From NCBI RefSeq assembly GCF_040054535.1, contig NC_090795.1:6977001-7041000 (forward strand): DNA of 64,000 nucleotides, given 5' to 3'. Position 1 is the stretch's first letter. Each line of letters opens with the position of its first letter. Shown in pieces: positions 41,357 to 54,779 of the stretch. The notes under the pieces are model-generated. The model did not search any database, had not been told where the DNA came from, and saw only the letters and a program-made list of their open reading frames with translations. The stretch is from Antennarius striatus (Eukaryota; Chordata; Actinopteri; Lophiiformes; Antennariidae). The position numbers and the translations under genes were made by a program.

Positions 41357-43279
41357 ATGGGGGAGCGGTTGCAAAGCCAAAAGAGCTACATCTGTTCTTT
41401 GTTTGACTGTAAAGCTAAATTCAGTAAGTCATGGAAGCTAGAGGCTCATCTTTGCAAACACACAGGATTGGTGAGTGGTTTTCAAAGAAGCCAAATGGAA
41501 CAATGAGAAACACCAAATAAGTGTGACACAGGTGATATTCGGCTTTTCTATTTATATGCTTTTGTTGGGATTGCGTGTCAAACGTTTCCTCAGAAACCTT
41601 TCACCTGTGATCACTGTGACAAGAGGTTTTGCACCCGGTATCAACTCACCAGACATGAGCTGAATCACAGCGGTGAAAAACCTCACAAGTAAGGGCTTCT
41701 CTGTTACGAATGCAAATAGTCGCCTGTGATATTTGTTTCTCTGGATGCCTTTAAACCATAACCTGCCCTCGTCTCCAGGTGTTTGGTTCATGGATGCTCT
41801 GAGGCCTTTGTTACAAATGCCAGCATGAAGAACCACGTGGCTCGAGTTCACCATGAAGAACAGAAGCGATTTAAAGTAGAATAAACTGTTTTTACTCCTG
41901 TCATACTATCAAATACGTTAAGATTTAGTGGTTTCCTTTGGGTTTTTTTGTGTTCCAGTGTGACCAGGACGGCTGTGGAGAAGGTTTCAACAAAAGGAAC
42001 CAACTGAGAGCCCACCAGAGCGAGCACCAACAGATTCCACCTTTTCAGTGAGTGGAAATGCATCAAATGCAAGAATATAAATATAATTTTGTCATCCTTT
42101 TGTCCGTCTCCAGTCACAACGTTTTACTTCTCTTGATGCAGGTGTACTTTCAGTGACTGCGACAGAAAATTTGCCACTCATGGAAAACTGAGGCATCACC
42201 AGAGGGTGCATGGAGGTTGGTGTATTGCTTTTTATTCCTGCGTCATTGATATATTTTAAAAACCATGTCTCTTTGCTCCAGGTTACCTTTGCGAAGACGA
42301 AGCGTGTCCTTTTCAGGGGAAGACGTGGACAGAATATCTGAAGCACAGAAATGAACACAAAGGTATGAGTGCACTGCTGGATGGAGTTTTTGTCGGACAC
42401 GTTGTTGTTCGACCTCGTCTTAATGACTTCTTTGTCCTCAGTCAAGGTGCCATGTGGAGGGTGCAAAAAGCTATTTAACAACAGCTGGTTCTTGCGCCAG
42501 CATGAGCTGCGAGTCCACTCTGGGGAACGGAGGAAGTTGTCCTGCCCGAGAAAAGGGTGTGATAAAGAGTTCACGCGTTGCTTCAACTTGGACAGTCACA
42601 TACTGGGAGACCATGAAGGCAAGAATCCATTTAGCTGTGCCTATGAAGGCTGCGGCAAGAGCTTTGCCATGAAGGTAAACCTGCACTTCACCTCAAACTA
42701 GTGACATCCACCCTAACTGATCATTTATTGCATTTAATTAGTTAATCCACACCCTCCTGTTTTTAACTAAAATGGATGTTAACAGAAGTTAACTCTGTAA
42801 ACCGTGCAGAATGAGGTCTTGATCTACTTAAATCTTGGTTGCTGTAATATTACCTTTAGTTTTGATGTCTCATGAGCAGACATTTCATAAATCTGAGCTT
42901 TTTAAATTCCTTCCAGCCTATTTTTTTTTTGTGTATGGGAGGGGTATGTGTTGAAATTTCTTCAATTCTAGATGTTCTCATTAATCAGGAAAGCCTGTGG
43001 AGACATGAAGTGGTGCATGACCCAGAAAAGAAAAAGCTGACGGTAATATCCTTGCCAAACCTCATTCTGCTTTCGATGCAGAAATAGTCTTCCTAACCTG
43101 TTTCCTTACAATTTTTTTTTTAAACATTTTTGCCCTTCTTACAGAAATTGCACCCGAAAAAGAATCAGCCGTGGCGCCGGGCGCTACAGGTCAGACTGGC
43201 AGCTGCTGCGAGTCCGTTGGAAACAATCAAGCTCGCTGCAGACCTTCAAAACACAACGCTGAACGACGACAAATCATGA
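41357..43279 (+). CDS. gtf3a: Transcription factor IIIA
   Basis: Binds the internal control region of 5S rRNA genes to recruit Pol III, and binds 5S rRNA itself in storage particles. Nine exons: 41357-41470, 41594-41688, 41779-41875, 41959-42047, 42142-42215, 42282-42362, 42442-42674, 42989-43042, 43145-43279, giving 323 residues (human about 365). All nine C2H2 fingers are present, from [12 protein letters not shown] (finger 1) to [15 protein letters not shown] (finger 9), with intact Cys and His ligands. Finger 6 has the family's KTW word ([10 protein letters not shown]). Finger 9 is split by an intron. The linker after finger 1 reads HTGLKPF where most members have HTGEKPF. The tail after DPEKKKL is short. 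Poly(A) signal AATAAA at 43372-43377. Confidence 0.95.
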
Positions 43280-43498
43280 GGATGCATTATATGAAATTAT
43301 AAATGGGTGTTTTCATTAATGGTGATATGAACCACATTTCTTTTGATTATACTTGGTTTATGCAATTATAAAATAAACCCTCATTTACTACAGCATAATA
43401 TTAGCTAGCGTCCCATGACTGTTTCATCATGAAACTCCCATTTCTTCCGTTCAAAGTCAAAATAATGCTTTTGAGTCGATAATCCTCTGAAGGAAATG
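43280..43498. other. Convergent 3' ends of gtf3a and lnx2
   Basis: The gtf3a poly(A) signal (43372-43377, plus) and the lnx2 signal (AATAAA on minus, 43499-43504) leave only about 100 bases between the two transcripts. In human the gene MTIF3 lies at this junction; nothing like it is present. Confidence 0.6.
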
Positions 43499-44112
43499 TT
43501 TATTAAACAAACGGAACACACACATTCACACACATGTATAAAACCGCAGCTGATGGGACAGCTGTGTATCGTGGTGATGAGGCCTAAAGGCAGCTGTGCC
43601 CCAGGGTGTGGCAGGTTTCTAATAAGGCCTGAGGCTAATTCAGATGGGTACAACGCTGGTGTTGCTGAAAGTCTTGTTTTTGAATCGCTATAGGTCGTTG
43701 ATGATGGGGGGGGGGGGTCACAGGCTACTAATATTTTAATGTTCTATCTGTAACGATACATCCACCTGATCACAGCCCTGGATTCTATAACTGCCTGGTG
43801 AGGTGATTACAGCACAGATCGCCATTTCTCCCTGCGGGATGAACACACCATGACCATATGATCTCAGCAGTGTGGTTATGAACGCAGTCTGTCGAGTGAC
43901 GCGGTTCGATCCGGATCAGTTCCCATCTGGTCAGGACAGGCCTGGTCCTGGTGGGGTTACTACAGTTCTGAATGCTTTTGGTCCTGGATTAAGCCCAGTA
44001 TGGAGCGATGGACATTAGCATGTACCAGTTCACTTTGGCCAAGGTTGTTCCCGATATAGAACGTTCTGGTTTGACTCTGCAAGGTGCACAGCCTGCTTTT
44101 GATGTGGCCCGG
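43499..44112 (-). other. lnx2: lnx2 3' UTR
   Basis: From the lnx2 stop down to a minus-strand AATAAA at 43499-43504. It contains a G run at 43707-43718 on the plus strand. No protein-coding signal. Confidence 0.6.
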
Positions 44113-46490
44113 CTATACCAGACTGCCGGGCCAGGAGACAACAGTCAGCGCCACCCGGCTGCGCTGCTCCTTCAGCATGGGGACGAGTGCTGAGTGGCTC
44201 ATTCCTGCTGTCGATAAACCATTGACCGCCACGATCATGTCACCACACCTAGGGTGACACCAAGAGACAAGTCAGAATGGATTATAAACGGCTCCGTATT
44301 GGAGAGTATTATTGAAAATACATTGAAGAATGAGGCTGGAAAAAACAAATGTTTTTGCTTCTGTCAAATATTTTCAGACATTAAAAACGACATGAATTAC
44401 GACTTCTCTAAAAACAAATTCACATACATTTTGTGTATTATTTACTCAATTGGATTTTTTTAAAATAAACAGTTCCAAGTGAAAATATTTGTTTTTAATT
44501 TTAGACATTTGTTGTTTATGTACTTTATAACTTAAGTTGTAACTTCTTATATTTTATGATATCAGCTTCTGATTAGTTATTAATCACTTCAAGGAATAAT
44601 CAATGAATTAACTGAACCTATTTTCCATTAATTTCTCACAAAATGTAAAATTTGACAAAAATATTCTCTAATTTTTGAAAGTCACTGATTTTCTAATTTA
44701 TAGTAGCACTATAGGGTTATTAAACTTGACTCACACTAGAATATTGTGTATTTCTTGGGGAATATTTTCCAAAAAGTTTATAATGTGTAAAATTTACAGC
44801 AGCAGGTGTATGCATATGTGTAGGACTAAAACTAAACAACCAAGAAAAGGAATATTTCACTCGAGATAGTTATTTTTGATCCATCAGGGAGCTCCTCAGC
44901 CCAGAGGTTAATCAATGTTAGACATACTGATGTCACATTATTGGAATCTTTTCTTGCTTTGATTAAAGAATGAAACAAAATTTGTTCACAAGTGTGAAAT
45001 TATAGACCATCAGGAGATCTATCTTCAATTCTTTTAGAGAAAACAAAGTGAACGAAAAGCACAGAGGAAAACATGACCCAAAGGAAAATTACATTTAAGT
45101 TAAAATCAAAAATGAGGAAAAATATGCATGGGTGTGGCTTTTAACTGCACACATTTGTCTGCCACAAATTAGAGACATTGGTTTATCTGTCTGCTAATTT
45201 CTAGTGATGCTACAGTTTCATGAGCCCCAGACAGTCATTAAAGGAGCAGCTGATCACTCACTTGAGGCGACCATCATAGTATGCAGGAGTACCAAGCACA
45301 ATGGTCTTGATGAAGAAGGCCTGGTTGCTGTGGCTTTCCTCGTAGCCCCCGACGATGCTGAAGCCCCAGCTGCCTGGGTGGCTCCTCCGCAGCACAATCT
45401 CATGGCTGCTGTGAAGGTAGCTGCAAGGCAAACAGAGATAAATGATCGCGACAAGATCAGTTTTACACTATGGAAAAATTCTAACATTGAGTGTATAAGC
45501 CAGTATCATTTAGAATAAAATGTTTTAAATGCATGAAGTAGGAACTGCATATGCATTTGTCTTGTATTGCCAGATTTAATCTATTGCCAGATAGATTAAA
45601 TGTATTACATTACTGATGGTATGAATCCCTGACACACCTTCATTTAATCAGAGGGTGAGCTTCAATAAAGGCGGATTTAAGAACTAGAACTTCATAGATC
45701 ACCCTTCTTCTGCTCTGCCCACTCACCTGGGTAACCCCAACCACATGACCCACGACGGGGACCAGTTTGCATCAAAGTCGCTGTCATGCGTGTGCGGCAG
45801 CAGCTCGTCACGGTCGTGTTCTTCCAGCATGCTGACCTCCAGCACCCGAAGCTGGACTGAAGGAGAGGCAGCGCTGGCCTTCAGAGTGCCCACGGCCTCC
45901 CCGTGGCTCAGGTACGTCAAGTCCTGCCCGTTGATGCTCAGAAGAACGTCACCTGGAAGAGAAAAGAAGAAGCTGTGCCGTATGATGTAACACCGACTTT
46001 GGTCATGCTGTCATCATATCTGATCTAGTACTCACCTCTTTTGATCCGTCCGTCCCGCGACAAGCAGCCGTGCGGTTGGACGCTGGTCACAAAAATCGGA
46101 AGTTCCCCGCTTTTGCTACCCCTCCCTCCTGCAACAGTCATGCCCAGAGACTCGTGGGGTTCCTTCTTCACAGTGATGTGTTTCTCCTTACAGGTCACAC
46201 ACTGGGAAAGGTCCTTGGTATAATCACATACATCAGTGTGTCAGTTTTCAACGATTTTCGTCATAAAACAGGAAAAGGAGTACAGCTGGTTTAAAGTCTA
46301 AGAAAATACCTCAGTTAAAGAGGAATTTGAATCAATAATACATTGTACGATTTTCATTGTTAAAGTCTGGGTTTCACGTCACAATCTGATTTCTAGAATC
46401 TGAATACATGAAGCTGAAATGTTTCACAAAATCACATAAAAAAAACATTAAAAATCTTAAAAGTCCTACCAAATTATAAACACAGTAGTG

Positions 46491-46538
<48 letters not shown>

Positions 46539-49500
46539 GACATCTGCTCACTCTGTGAGTGCTGGTGCGGGACAGGTGTATGGGCACAGGACTCGGGGTG
46601 GAGCTTTGGTTAGGCAGGAAGTGATCAAGGCAGTAGAGGTCTCTGGTGGAGCTTGATTTTGGAGGTGGAGGTGGAGTTGGTTTGCTGGGCCGATCAATCA
46701 GAAGGTGGACTCTCTCTCCACTGGCCTATAGGAATACAGAATCTGTGTTTCGGGACAGTTTCTTTGAAATCTTTACCTTCTAACTAAATGCATCCTGACC
46801 TGTATGATTTGTGCAGCCTGCTCTGGGGTGCCGTGACGTAGGTCTTGATCGTTGACCGCCAACACGCGGTCGTTCCCCCGCAGTCTGCCATCCTTTGCTG
46901 CCAGGCCTCCCTCCAACAGATCCAACACAAACACCCCTGACTCATCCGTTCGCCGCACAAGCTTGATCCCGAGCTGCTCTGACGAGTCCCGCTTGTGCAG
47001 GGTGATCCTCAGCGTGGCGGGGCTGGACGGGGTGCCCTCAGGGGTGGGGCAGGGGGCGTGGGGAACAGCAGGGGTGGAGGAGGAGGAGGGAGGCGCCCGG
47101 GAGGCACAGCGACGTTCTCTCAGCACAGTCAGCTGCAAAGTGGTGCATGGGCGAGCCAGCGTGGAACGAGCAAAACTGTGGGGGACGTTACTGATGTCCA
47201 CATTGTTCACCTTGGGAAAGCAAACTTGGGGCTATTAGTGAATAAGCGTGTATTCTGTTGTATATATGTAAACACAATTACACTACAGACAAAAACAGTT
47301 TATGTAGTTGATCTGCAGCAGATATGGAGCCACATTAGCATTCATCTGGTAATCAGGGAGACAGTCCACTTTGGTTCTTCACTCCTAGAAAACTGTTCTT
47401 TCCCTCTAGCTGCTAAAGCCTCAACTGTTCCCATTAACATTTTATGCTGCCGTTAAATGCTGGCCAGATGGTGTAGCGCGGGTTTATTTTAGCTTTCCCT
47501 CTGAGCACAGCTGTCCAGAGATTACACTGAGGAAAACAGAGGGAATTAATAAGTTTGGGTGCCCTAAAGTTAAAATACTCAAGACGCTGCGATGTATGTA
47601 TGATGGCAATGCCACACAATTTTTCAAGTGTCCCCTTGTTGAAATAAAAACATTAGTTATAGAAGATTTAAATGGAAAGTTTGGTTTGGAGAATCAGAGG
47701 AATGTAAAATTTGATTATACTGTAATCCCTGAACCTGACATAAAATCCAATATTCCAAATCATTAATAAAGTGAAGCTCCAAAGTTTTGGAAGCTGCTAT
47801 CCTGTGTCAAAATGGGTTTGAATATTTGATTCAAATCACATTCTTGATCAAAAACCTGCCGGGGAGGCACACAAGAACTCATATTACCTGTAATATCTGA
47901 TCCCCGGCCAGCAGCCTCCCATCTCGTGCGATGACCCCGTCTCTGTACACTTCCTGAATAACGACGTTGATGAGAGGCGTCTCGTTTCCCCCGACAACGC
48001 TGATCCCTAGCTCCACGTAAGGGTTCGCCCGGTGGACCTCTATGGCAGTAATCTCTCCTTCAGGAAGCAACGGCAGCTTCACACAGCCTTAATGGACACA
48101 CAAATCACATTACACAGCTGCATTTCACATTTCCGCATCCAACGTAATGTTGCCCAAATGTGATTATCCCATCGTCTAAGAATGCGGCTCTCTCATAAAA
48201 GATAAGTTGCAATGTTTAATATCTCAGCTTTGTAGCGCTCGGCCCTCCAGGGGAGGATTCATACCCTCTTCAGCAGAGAGAGGTGGAGACTCGGGGCAAT
48301 CCCAGCCAGAGGAGGTGGAGCTGACGGAGCGGAGAAGGTGGATGCAGGGATTACTGAGGGGCCGTTTCACCCTGGGGACCACACACTCCAAACCTATCAC
48401 ACCTGAAGATATGAAGAGATTAAACCTATAGCTCAGGGGCTGATTGCAATTTCAATCTTTTCACTTTGGACGAGTGTGTCTCCTCACTTTCTTCCTCAGT
48501 GCTCTCCTCAAAGGCGGGATTGTCTAGACCGGCGTCGTCTGTCCACATGGGCCCATTGTCGCTGGTGTTATTGATCCTGGAGGGCGGAGAAGGTGTGCCA
48601 TCCCTCAGTTCTGTCTGCGGGGAGCTGGGACACCTAGGAGACCTGGGAGGGCTGGTCACAGTCGCTCGTTCATCGCCGCTCTCACATCGAGGGCCGTCCA
48701 TGCTCGTCTGCTGACAACGTGTCCCGGGACACCTTTCACCAAGCAACAGGTGTCAGTTTGTTAGTCCATCTGACGTGTAAAGAAAATCAGGTTTAGCATC
48801 AGTTAAGTCAACGTAACGTTATTGATCCCACCAGGGAAAAGGTCTTTCTGCTTGGCCCCTATTTGAAGAAATTTAGAGTCAAGACAGAGAATCAGCACAA
48901 AGCAGGTTCTGGAAACGCAGGCAGAACACAGATCTGTCAATGTTGACAGAGAAATCACCAGAGAGCACTGCTGCACGCTCTGATTATTCTATACTTACAC
49001 AGATTACACAAGTTAAATGAGAGAATACATGTCGGGGCATGATGAATGTATGCATACCTAAGCATGTGCATGTGTATGATTTCCATTGTGAGACATGTGC
49101 ATGTACAGATTGGAACAAAACAACATAAATAACTGAAGAAGTCCATAAATGCTCTCAAGGGTCGGACCAACCAACTTAAAGATATATACAGTTTGCAATA
49201 ATATAAACAAAGAAACCGAGCACTCGTTTGATGAGCTGGAACCAGAAGTTTGGAATCATGACTTAAATCTCGGTACATGGAAAGGATCAGACTTTCTCTG
49301 GTGCTCTTTTTTTTAAAAAAGAAAATAAACATAAACATAAACTTGCTTGAGACGGATTCATTCTGTTTGTCCCAGAAATAGAAGCTCAATTAAATGCTGA
49401 TAGACAGACTCAAGGGATCAGCATGATCTCACCCTTAACTTAAGGACCTTAAGTTACTCCAAAGTACTCACTCTAAGTGGCAGCAGTATGAGCTGGTTGC

Positions 49501-51979
49501 ATTATTGAAACGCTTCTGTGCTTCGTCACAAAAAAATCAAAACCATAACAGGTTTTACCCACAACTAACAGTCAGCAACTAGCAAATGTGAGGTATCTTG
49601 TAGAGCTATGTGGAATAATACGATTTTCATTTCTTGATTAATACTCTTTTGCATCTCATTTTGATAATAGTTGTAAAAAAAGAAGAAGAAAGAAATAAAG
49701 AAGAAATGCTTGTTTGTAATGTATGAAATTTCTCGGGACTGTAATTCAACAAGGCTACTTTGCAACAGTGAAAGTAGCTCAGCTCTCACACAACATCAGT
49801 AACAAGATCAGCCTGCACAGCTTGTCCACAGTGGAACTCTATAGCCCGGCACTCTCGCCTTTTAATCTAATGTCCAGCGATGCCAAATCCTCAGTATAAA
49901 CAATGTTGACTGACAAAGTCACACAGCGACAGCACGCTCTTTGGTCTTGTTAGCATCTAAGGCTTGAGTCATCGGGGTAGGGGAGCAGCAAAACACACAA
50001 GGGCAAAAAGATTTTTCCCAGAGATCTTAACGAATGTCGTATTAGTCCTCAGCGTGACCTTGTTTGATCTGCCTTAATCTTTCCCTGTCTTCTTGATACA
50101 AAATGATGTGTGCAGCCATTTCTGTGATGCATCCCCTGGGACATTGTGGCTGATTTACAGGTCTGGAGAAGGAGACTAGCAAAGTTCAAATTGTTTGCAA
50201 AATATAAATTCTGAGAATTTCTGAACAAGAGAATTGGCAATAATAGGAAAAAAATAAAACTCATTTCCTCTCATTAGCTAAATTCACAGGAATTAAAAGA
50301 CATCCTTTCACACTATGATTTGCTGTTGAGGCTTCACATAATAGAAGAAGTTTATACTGACTTTACCTCTCTGCTCTACAAATTCTACTTTGAAACTATA
50401 TTCTAACTTTTGCCACCGTCTTGTAATTGTCACTCTGATGGCCATTCAGAATGTAATCTGACTTTAAAGATATAAAATTGTCAGTCTGAGCCAGAGGAGT
50501 CCTGACAAATCAGCTGACTCACAAAAGCTTATCATCAACAGCTTGCTGGTGATAGCTTGTTAGTATGAGCTTGTTAAGAGAAATCTTCCTCACTTAACTG
50601 AGGTGTTAAGAGATCACTGGATAGCAAGACAAAGGCTAAGAGTCATGACAATGGATGGCTCCTATGTGCTATTCCGCATGTTCAAAAACAAAGTTAAGTC
50701 ATGAAAATATATATTTACAGCTTGACCCTAAGCGCTACACCAAGAAAATTCACCTTCAGAAAGAAAGAAAGAAAGTTAAAGAGTTTAACTGAGAGGTAGC
50801 TGGAAGATGGAAGAAATCAGTGAGACACAGGTGACTCCGTGCCACCCTAAGTCACGCTGACCTCACTTCCTGCCCTGTTGGACTCACCACAGGCCAGGGT
50901 TGCCTTTGGCTGTTTCACAGAAGAAATGGTTGAACAGGTCTCTGGTGTTGAAGTTGCTCAACATGGTTGCAGAATGAGAACATGGAGCTCATAGTCTGCC
51001 AACCCATGACTGCTGTAGGAAGCCACTAATCCCCTGTCACATGACCCTCAGCCCAATAATCCCCTCAGGGTCTCATAGCACCTGGTCCAAATGGGCCAAA
51101 AGCCAAAGTGTGTGGATGGACAGAAATCACTGAGATTGGGGATGGGGCATAAATCTAGACGGAGATCTATGATACCTGAAGAACGTTCCTCCTATAACAA
51201 GGTGATGTTTTTAAATTGCTTTTGGTTTCCAGTAAATAAAACTCCAAAGTAAAACCCATTAACTTCAATTTAAAAGGTGGCTGATGTGTAACAATTAATG
51301 TTTGTTTCACAAATTAGCTGAATGAGTAATCAGGATCCGAACTGTTAAAGAGTTATTTTCTGCTGAAGATCAATTCATAAAACAATTAACCCTTTCAGCT
51401 AAAAAGCATCAAACTCTCTTGTGTCCTTGGCAATGGTCACATGACTCCTACAGCTGCATTATTAGACTTAGGAAATCCATGTTGCCATGCATGCATTGAG
51501 TTTGATCAGTGAATACGACAATGATTGCACTCACAAAAGTGTTGCTTTATCATATCTGCAATTGTGCTTTATTACCTGTGCTTGAGGTGTGCCTCCAGGT
51601 CGCATCGTGGCATGCTGAGGGAGCACACCGGGGTCAAAGGGCAGGATACAGACAGCTTGTCTAGTAGCTTGTGCACCAGTATGCTGGATCTACGGCACGC
51701 CTGCAACTGCAGTCGTGTCCTGTCCAGTGGGCAGAAGTCCCTTTCCTGGAGGAAGCTGCGTAAGCAGCGAGCACAGAAGGTGTGTCCACATGGCGTGTCC
51801 AGCGGCTGCACCAGCGGCTGCAGGCAAATGTGGCACACCAGGTCATCGTCCACATCCAGACGGTAGTTGTAAAGATGGTTCTCCCAACTGCGGTGGATCT
51901 GGCCGCATTCAGAACACAGAGCCTCCAAGGTTGGTTCCACTGGCGCAGCTAGACCCACCTCACTCCCTGGGCTGCCCAT
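44113..51979 (-). CDS. lnx2: Ligand of Numb protein X 2 (E3 ubiquitin ligase)
   Basis: A RING-type ubiquitin ligase that binds Numb and other membrane-linked partners through PDZ domains. Ten coding exons on the minus strand: 51576-51979, 48488-48732, 48265-48402, 47888-48087, 46800-47210, 46552-46725, 46036-46213, 45727-45952, 45262-45420, 44113-44248, giving 756 residues (human LNX2 690). The start is [13 protein letters not shown] at 51979; a longer frame upstream opens only with GTG. The RING domain ([22 protein letters not shown]) lies near residues 45-90. The Numb-binding motif NPAF follows at about 205-212. PDZ1-4 start near residues 273, 396, 534 and 665; ligand loops are [27 protein letters not shown] and SWGFSIVGG. 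The protein ends CPGSLV-like as WPGSLV. Exon 3 is not part of mammalian LNX2 as I know it. The a/b paralogue is unresolved. Confidence 0.93.
46492..46526. repeat. CA microsatellite in lnx2 intron
   Basis: About 17 CA units 26 bases from the donor of lnx2 coding exon 6, followed by TATA and a few more CA units. Confidence 0.95.
48733..51575 (-). other. lnx2 first coding intron
   Basis: A 2.8-kb intron between the RING exon and the NPAF exon. It is AT-rich and has a short AAAG tract at 50757-50775. No coding exon or RNA gene was recognised. Confidence 0.5.
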
Positions 51980-52096
51980 CTTTGCTCCCTTCAGCTTTGG
52001 CACCAATGAATCCAGTGGGGCGGCGATGTTGGGTAGGGTACCACACACTCCTATCCCATAAGCTTTGCAGTATGAAATGGTTGAAGAGAGGACAGA

Positions 52097-52109
52097 TGCC
52101 CCCTGGTGG
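52097..52109 (-). promoter_or_regulatory. CTCF-like motif upstream of lnx2 coding start
   Basis: The minus strand reads CCACCAGGGGGCA, an excellent CTCF core match, about 120 bases upstream of the lnx2 ATG. Confidence 0.5.
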
Positions 52110-53333
52110 CTGATGGCACATTACCCTGCAGACCGGAGGCAAAAGCATGGGGTTAAACAGCTGTTTCAGAAAAACAACAAGTGTCCGATTGTGTGCCTGT
52201 GAGTTTATTCATGTGGCAAACGCTTTGTGCACGTGTACCCATGTGTCTACATGAGATCAAGAGTGGATTGTGTGTGTGTCTGTGTCAGTGACTGAGATTA
52301 TATATTGCTGCTCCTGTCCACTAATCTGGCTGTATAATCTCTCTTTTGCTCTCGCCTGCCGCAATCTTCCAATTCCACAGAGAGGGAATTATCTGGGATT
52401 GAGGCACAGAGAGGACACAGATCAGATGAAGTGGGATTGGGAAAGCGGCAGAGACAGAAAGTAGTGCCAGCAGGAGGCCGAGAAGACGGAGAATGGAAGA
52501 GAAGGACATACTAGAGATTACAGATTATAGTTTTGTATTTTGGATGACAAGTACAAAACCATTGCATATCTCCTTGCAGTGTTAGAGTGCAGTTTATTTC
52601 TCGTCCCGTCAGATCATTGCCGAGTCCAAATCAGTGACACACCTTCATTGTTGGCTAATCATCTTGCCACTGTCTAGATTTTCTCTGAATTTCTAGGTCA
52701 TTCATGTTGCTGTTATGTGAAGTCCTCTCCCTGACTATCACCATCACAGATTCACCATTTTATTCATTTTGCCAACCTCATCAGTATCAGCAGAATCATC
52801 AGAATCATCAGTCACCACCACCACGTGGTCTACACTTCATGTGGGATTTATCTTGCTGCCATATTGTGGTAAATGCACCTTAATCTCTATCTCTCTGCTA
52901 CGTCTAAGTCCCAAAGACTTTCCAACCCAAACACATCCCATATCTGCTGTCGTGTAAATAATCATTTTTTGTCACATTCACTTGACCCTCCTGCATATGA
53001 CCCTGAAAAAAAGGAGGGGGTAGTTGTAATAAAAATCTAAAAATCTCAAGAACCACAAAACTTAGACTGGGATGAATGTATGTAAGGCCCTGAAGGGGAA
53101 AGTCAAAACAGAAGTTGAAACAAAACAAAAAAAGTAAACGTCCCCCTGTAGTTTTAGACTATTTCTGGTTCGGGTCATGGCCAGATTTTTTCCTCTGCAA
53201 CACAAAGCGAACATGCCCAAAGCAAAGTCTTGAAATATTGCACTGCACAGAGGAGAGTGTGTCCCCAGAGCCGGTGCACTATCATTCAGACCTTCAGACG
53301 ATCCACCCGCTGTGGGTGTGGGTCCACCATCGG

Positions 53334-53350
53334 ACAGTAGGGGGCGTGCC
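53334..53350 (+). promoter_or_regulatory. CTCF-like motif
   Basis: ACAGTAGGGGGCGTGCC resembles the CTCF core on the plus strand, with a weaker start than the other sites. Confidence 0.35.
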
Positions 53351-54072
53351 TCAGCGCAAAGCAGACCAGCCAAGCCACAGTGACTACCTGCCTCTGTTGC
53401 AGCGGGGGTCTGCTCCTGTCTCCATGACGACCTGGAGCCTGCTCTGTTCAGTGGGGCTTGACATTCAGAGTGTATCTGGAGAAGGATGCAGAGGAGCCAC
53501 ACAACAGATGCATTTCCCTCAGCAGGATGCTCTGCTCCCACCCCCCCCCTCTGAAAGCTTGTCAGACAGCCCAGACGATGACGAGAGCATGCTTGGATCA
53601 TTTTATGTTGTTGCCTCTGCCCATTTCTTTGACAACCTGTCTCTCCACTGAGCGGTAGTTACTTATTACAGCCTCCTTTAAGTACGTGCTCCTGTCTGTG
53701 TGTGACTGGATGCTTCTGTCTCCATCCCTCAGCTGGACATGAATTAATCATGAGGACACAAGGCTTCTCTGTTCCTATAACAAAGCTGTGACATCACCAC
53801 ATCACACACACACACACACTGTCACACACACGCACATACTTGGAGCGATCCAAGCACAAGTCTACGCAAGCGAAAGCAAAAACATACACGCACAAGATCT
53901 TTTCAGGTAGTGCTAGATGACGTGAATAGTCTTTATCAATAAGTAAAATCTTCAGTAAAGCCTCGGCCATGAAAGCACTTAAATCTATTTTAAACTCTGC
54001 AGCAACAGATTCCTTTGCGCAAGTCATTTGAAGACTGACAAAAGCTTATGAAATGTATTTCATTTAATCCCA

Positions 54073-54074
<2 letters not shown>

Positions 54075-54114
<40 letters not shown>
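54075..54114. repeat. (GT)20 microsatellite
   Basis: An uninterrupted GT run between lnx2 and polr1d. Confidence 0.97.
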
Positions 54115-54118
<4 letters not shown>

Positions 54119-54779
54119 AGTTACTGTATTGCTTTCTATATTTTAAAAAAAAAATCAAATCCTGGCTCTGCACATGTCTGGGTTTGTTTTTTGTTTTTTT
54201 TGCGCGTGGTTTTAGACATGGCAATTTACTCCTACAATACAGGACAATCCATGAACAAGAATTACATTTTAAAATAAAATGAGACGATCTTTTAGGCCGC
54301 AGATCTAAAATAAAAATTTATGACGGCTTCGTCCATGTAGCCAATAAACCCAATCTCGCAGTCTTTTATCCCTGAAAAATAAAAAATAATACAAAGAAAT
54401 GAAGAATGACAGATATCGTCTTGTACTAACAGGCCCGCTGCTGTACTGCTATGTCTGTTGCAATAGACCACCCCCCAAACAACCAGACAAGCAATGATTA
54501 AAAAAATAAAAATTGATTGACAAAATGATTGAAAATTGAATTATTTTTCAACTGTCATAGTCCAAATCAACCTCGACAAGGCACCGACTAAAGTGTTATG
54601 ATCTATAAGAAAAACGTGATCGTTGAGCATATTTGTTTAGACAAAAGCATTTTTTGATCATTGCTCCCATCTGTCTGACTCCAGCCCACCCTCCACAAGC
54701 CGAACAGCGGGGACAGATGAAGCGGCAATTTGGCAAAATCTATGCAAAACTGGCCACAGTAACACCGTTCATGCAGGAC

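Noticed and set aside
43043-43144. Possible AT-AC (U12-type) intron in gtf3a, since ATATCCTT follows the donor
   Set aside because: The GT-AG reading keeps a tail that resembles known TFIIIA, whereas the AT-AC reading shifts the frame and gives an unrelated Arg-rich end. The branch-like TTTCCTTAC also lies too far from the acceptor.
46852-47456. Plus-strand frames of 128 and 153 codons over lnx2 exon 5
   Set aside because: They are antisense shadows of the GC-rich PDZ2 exon.
53062-53651. Two overlapping open frames of about 178 codons on opposite strands
   Set aside because: Neither has a recognisable domain, signal peptide or splice context. One or so frame of this length is expected by chance in 64 kb, and the segment is locally GC-rich.
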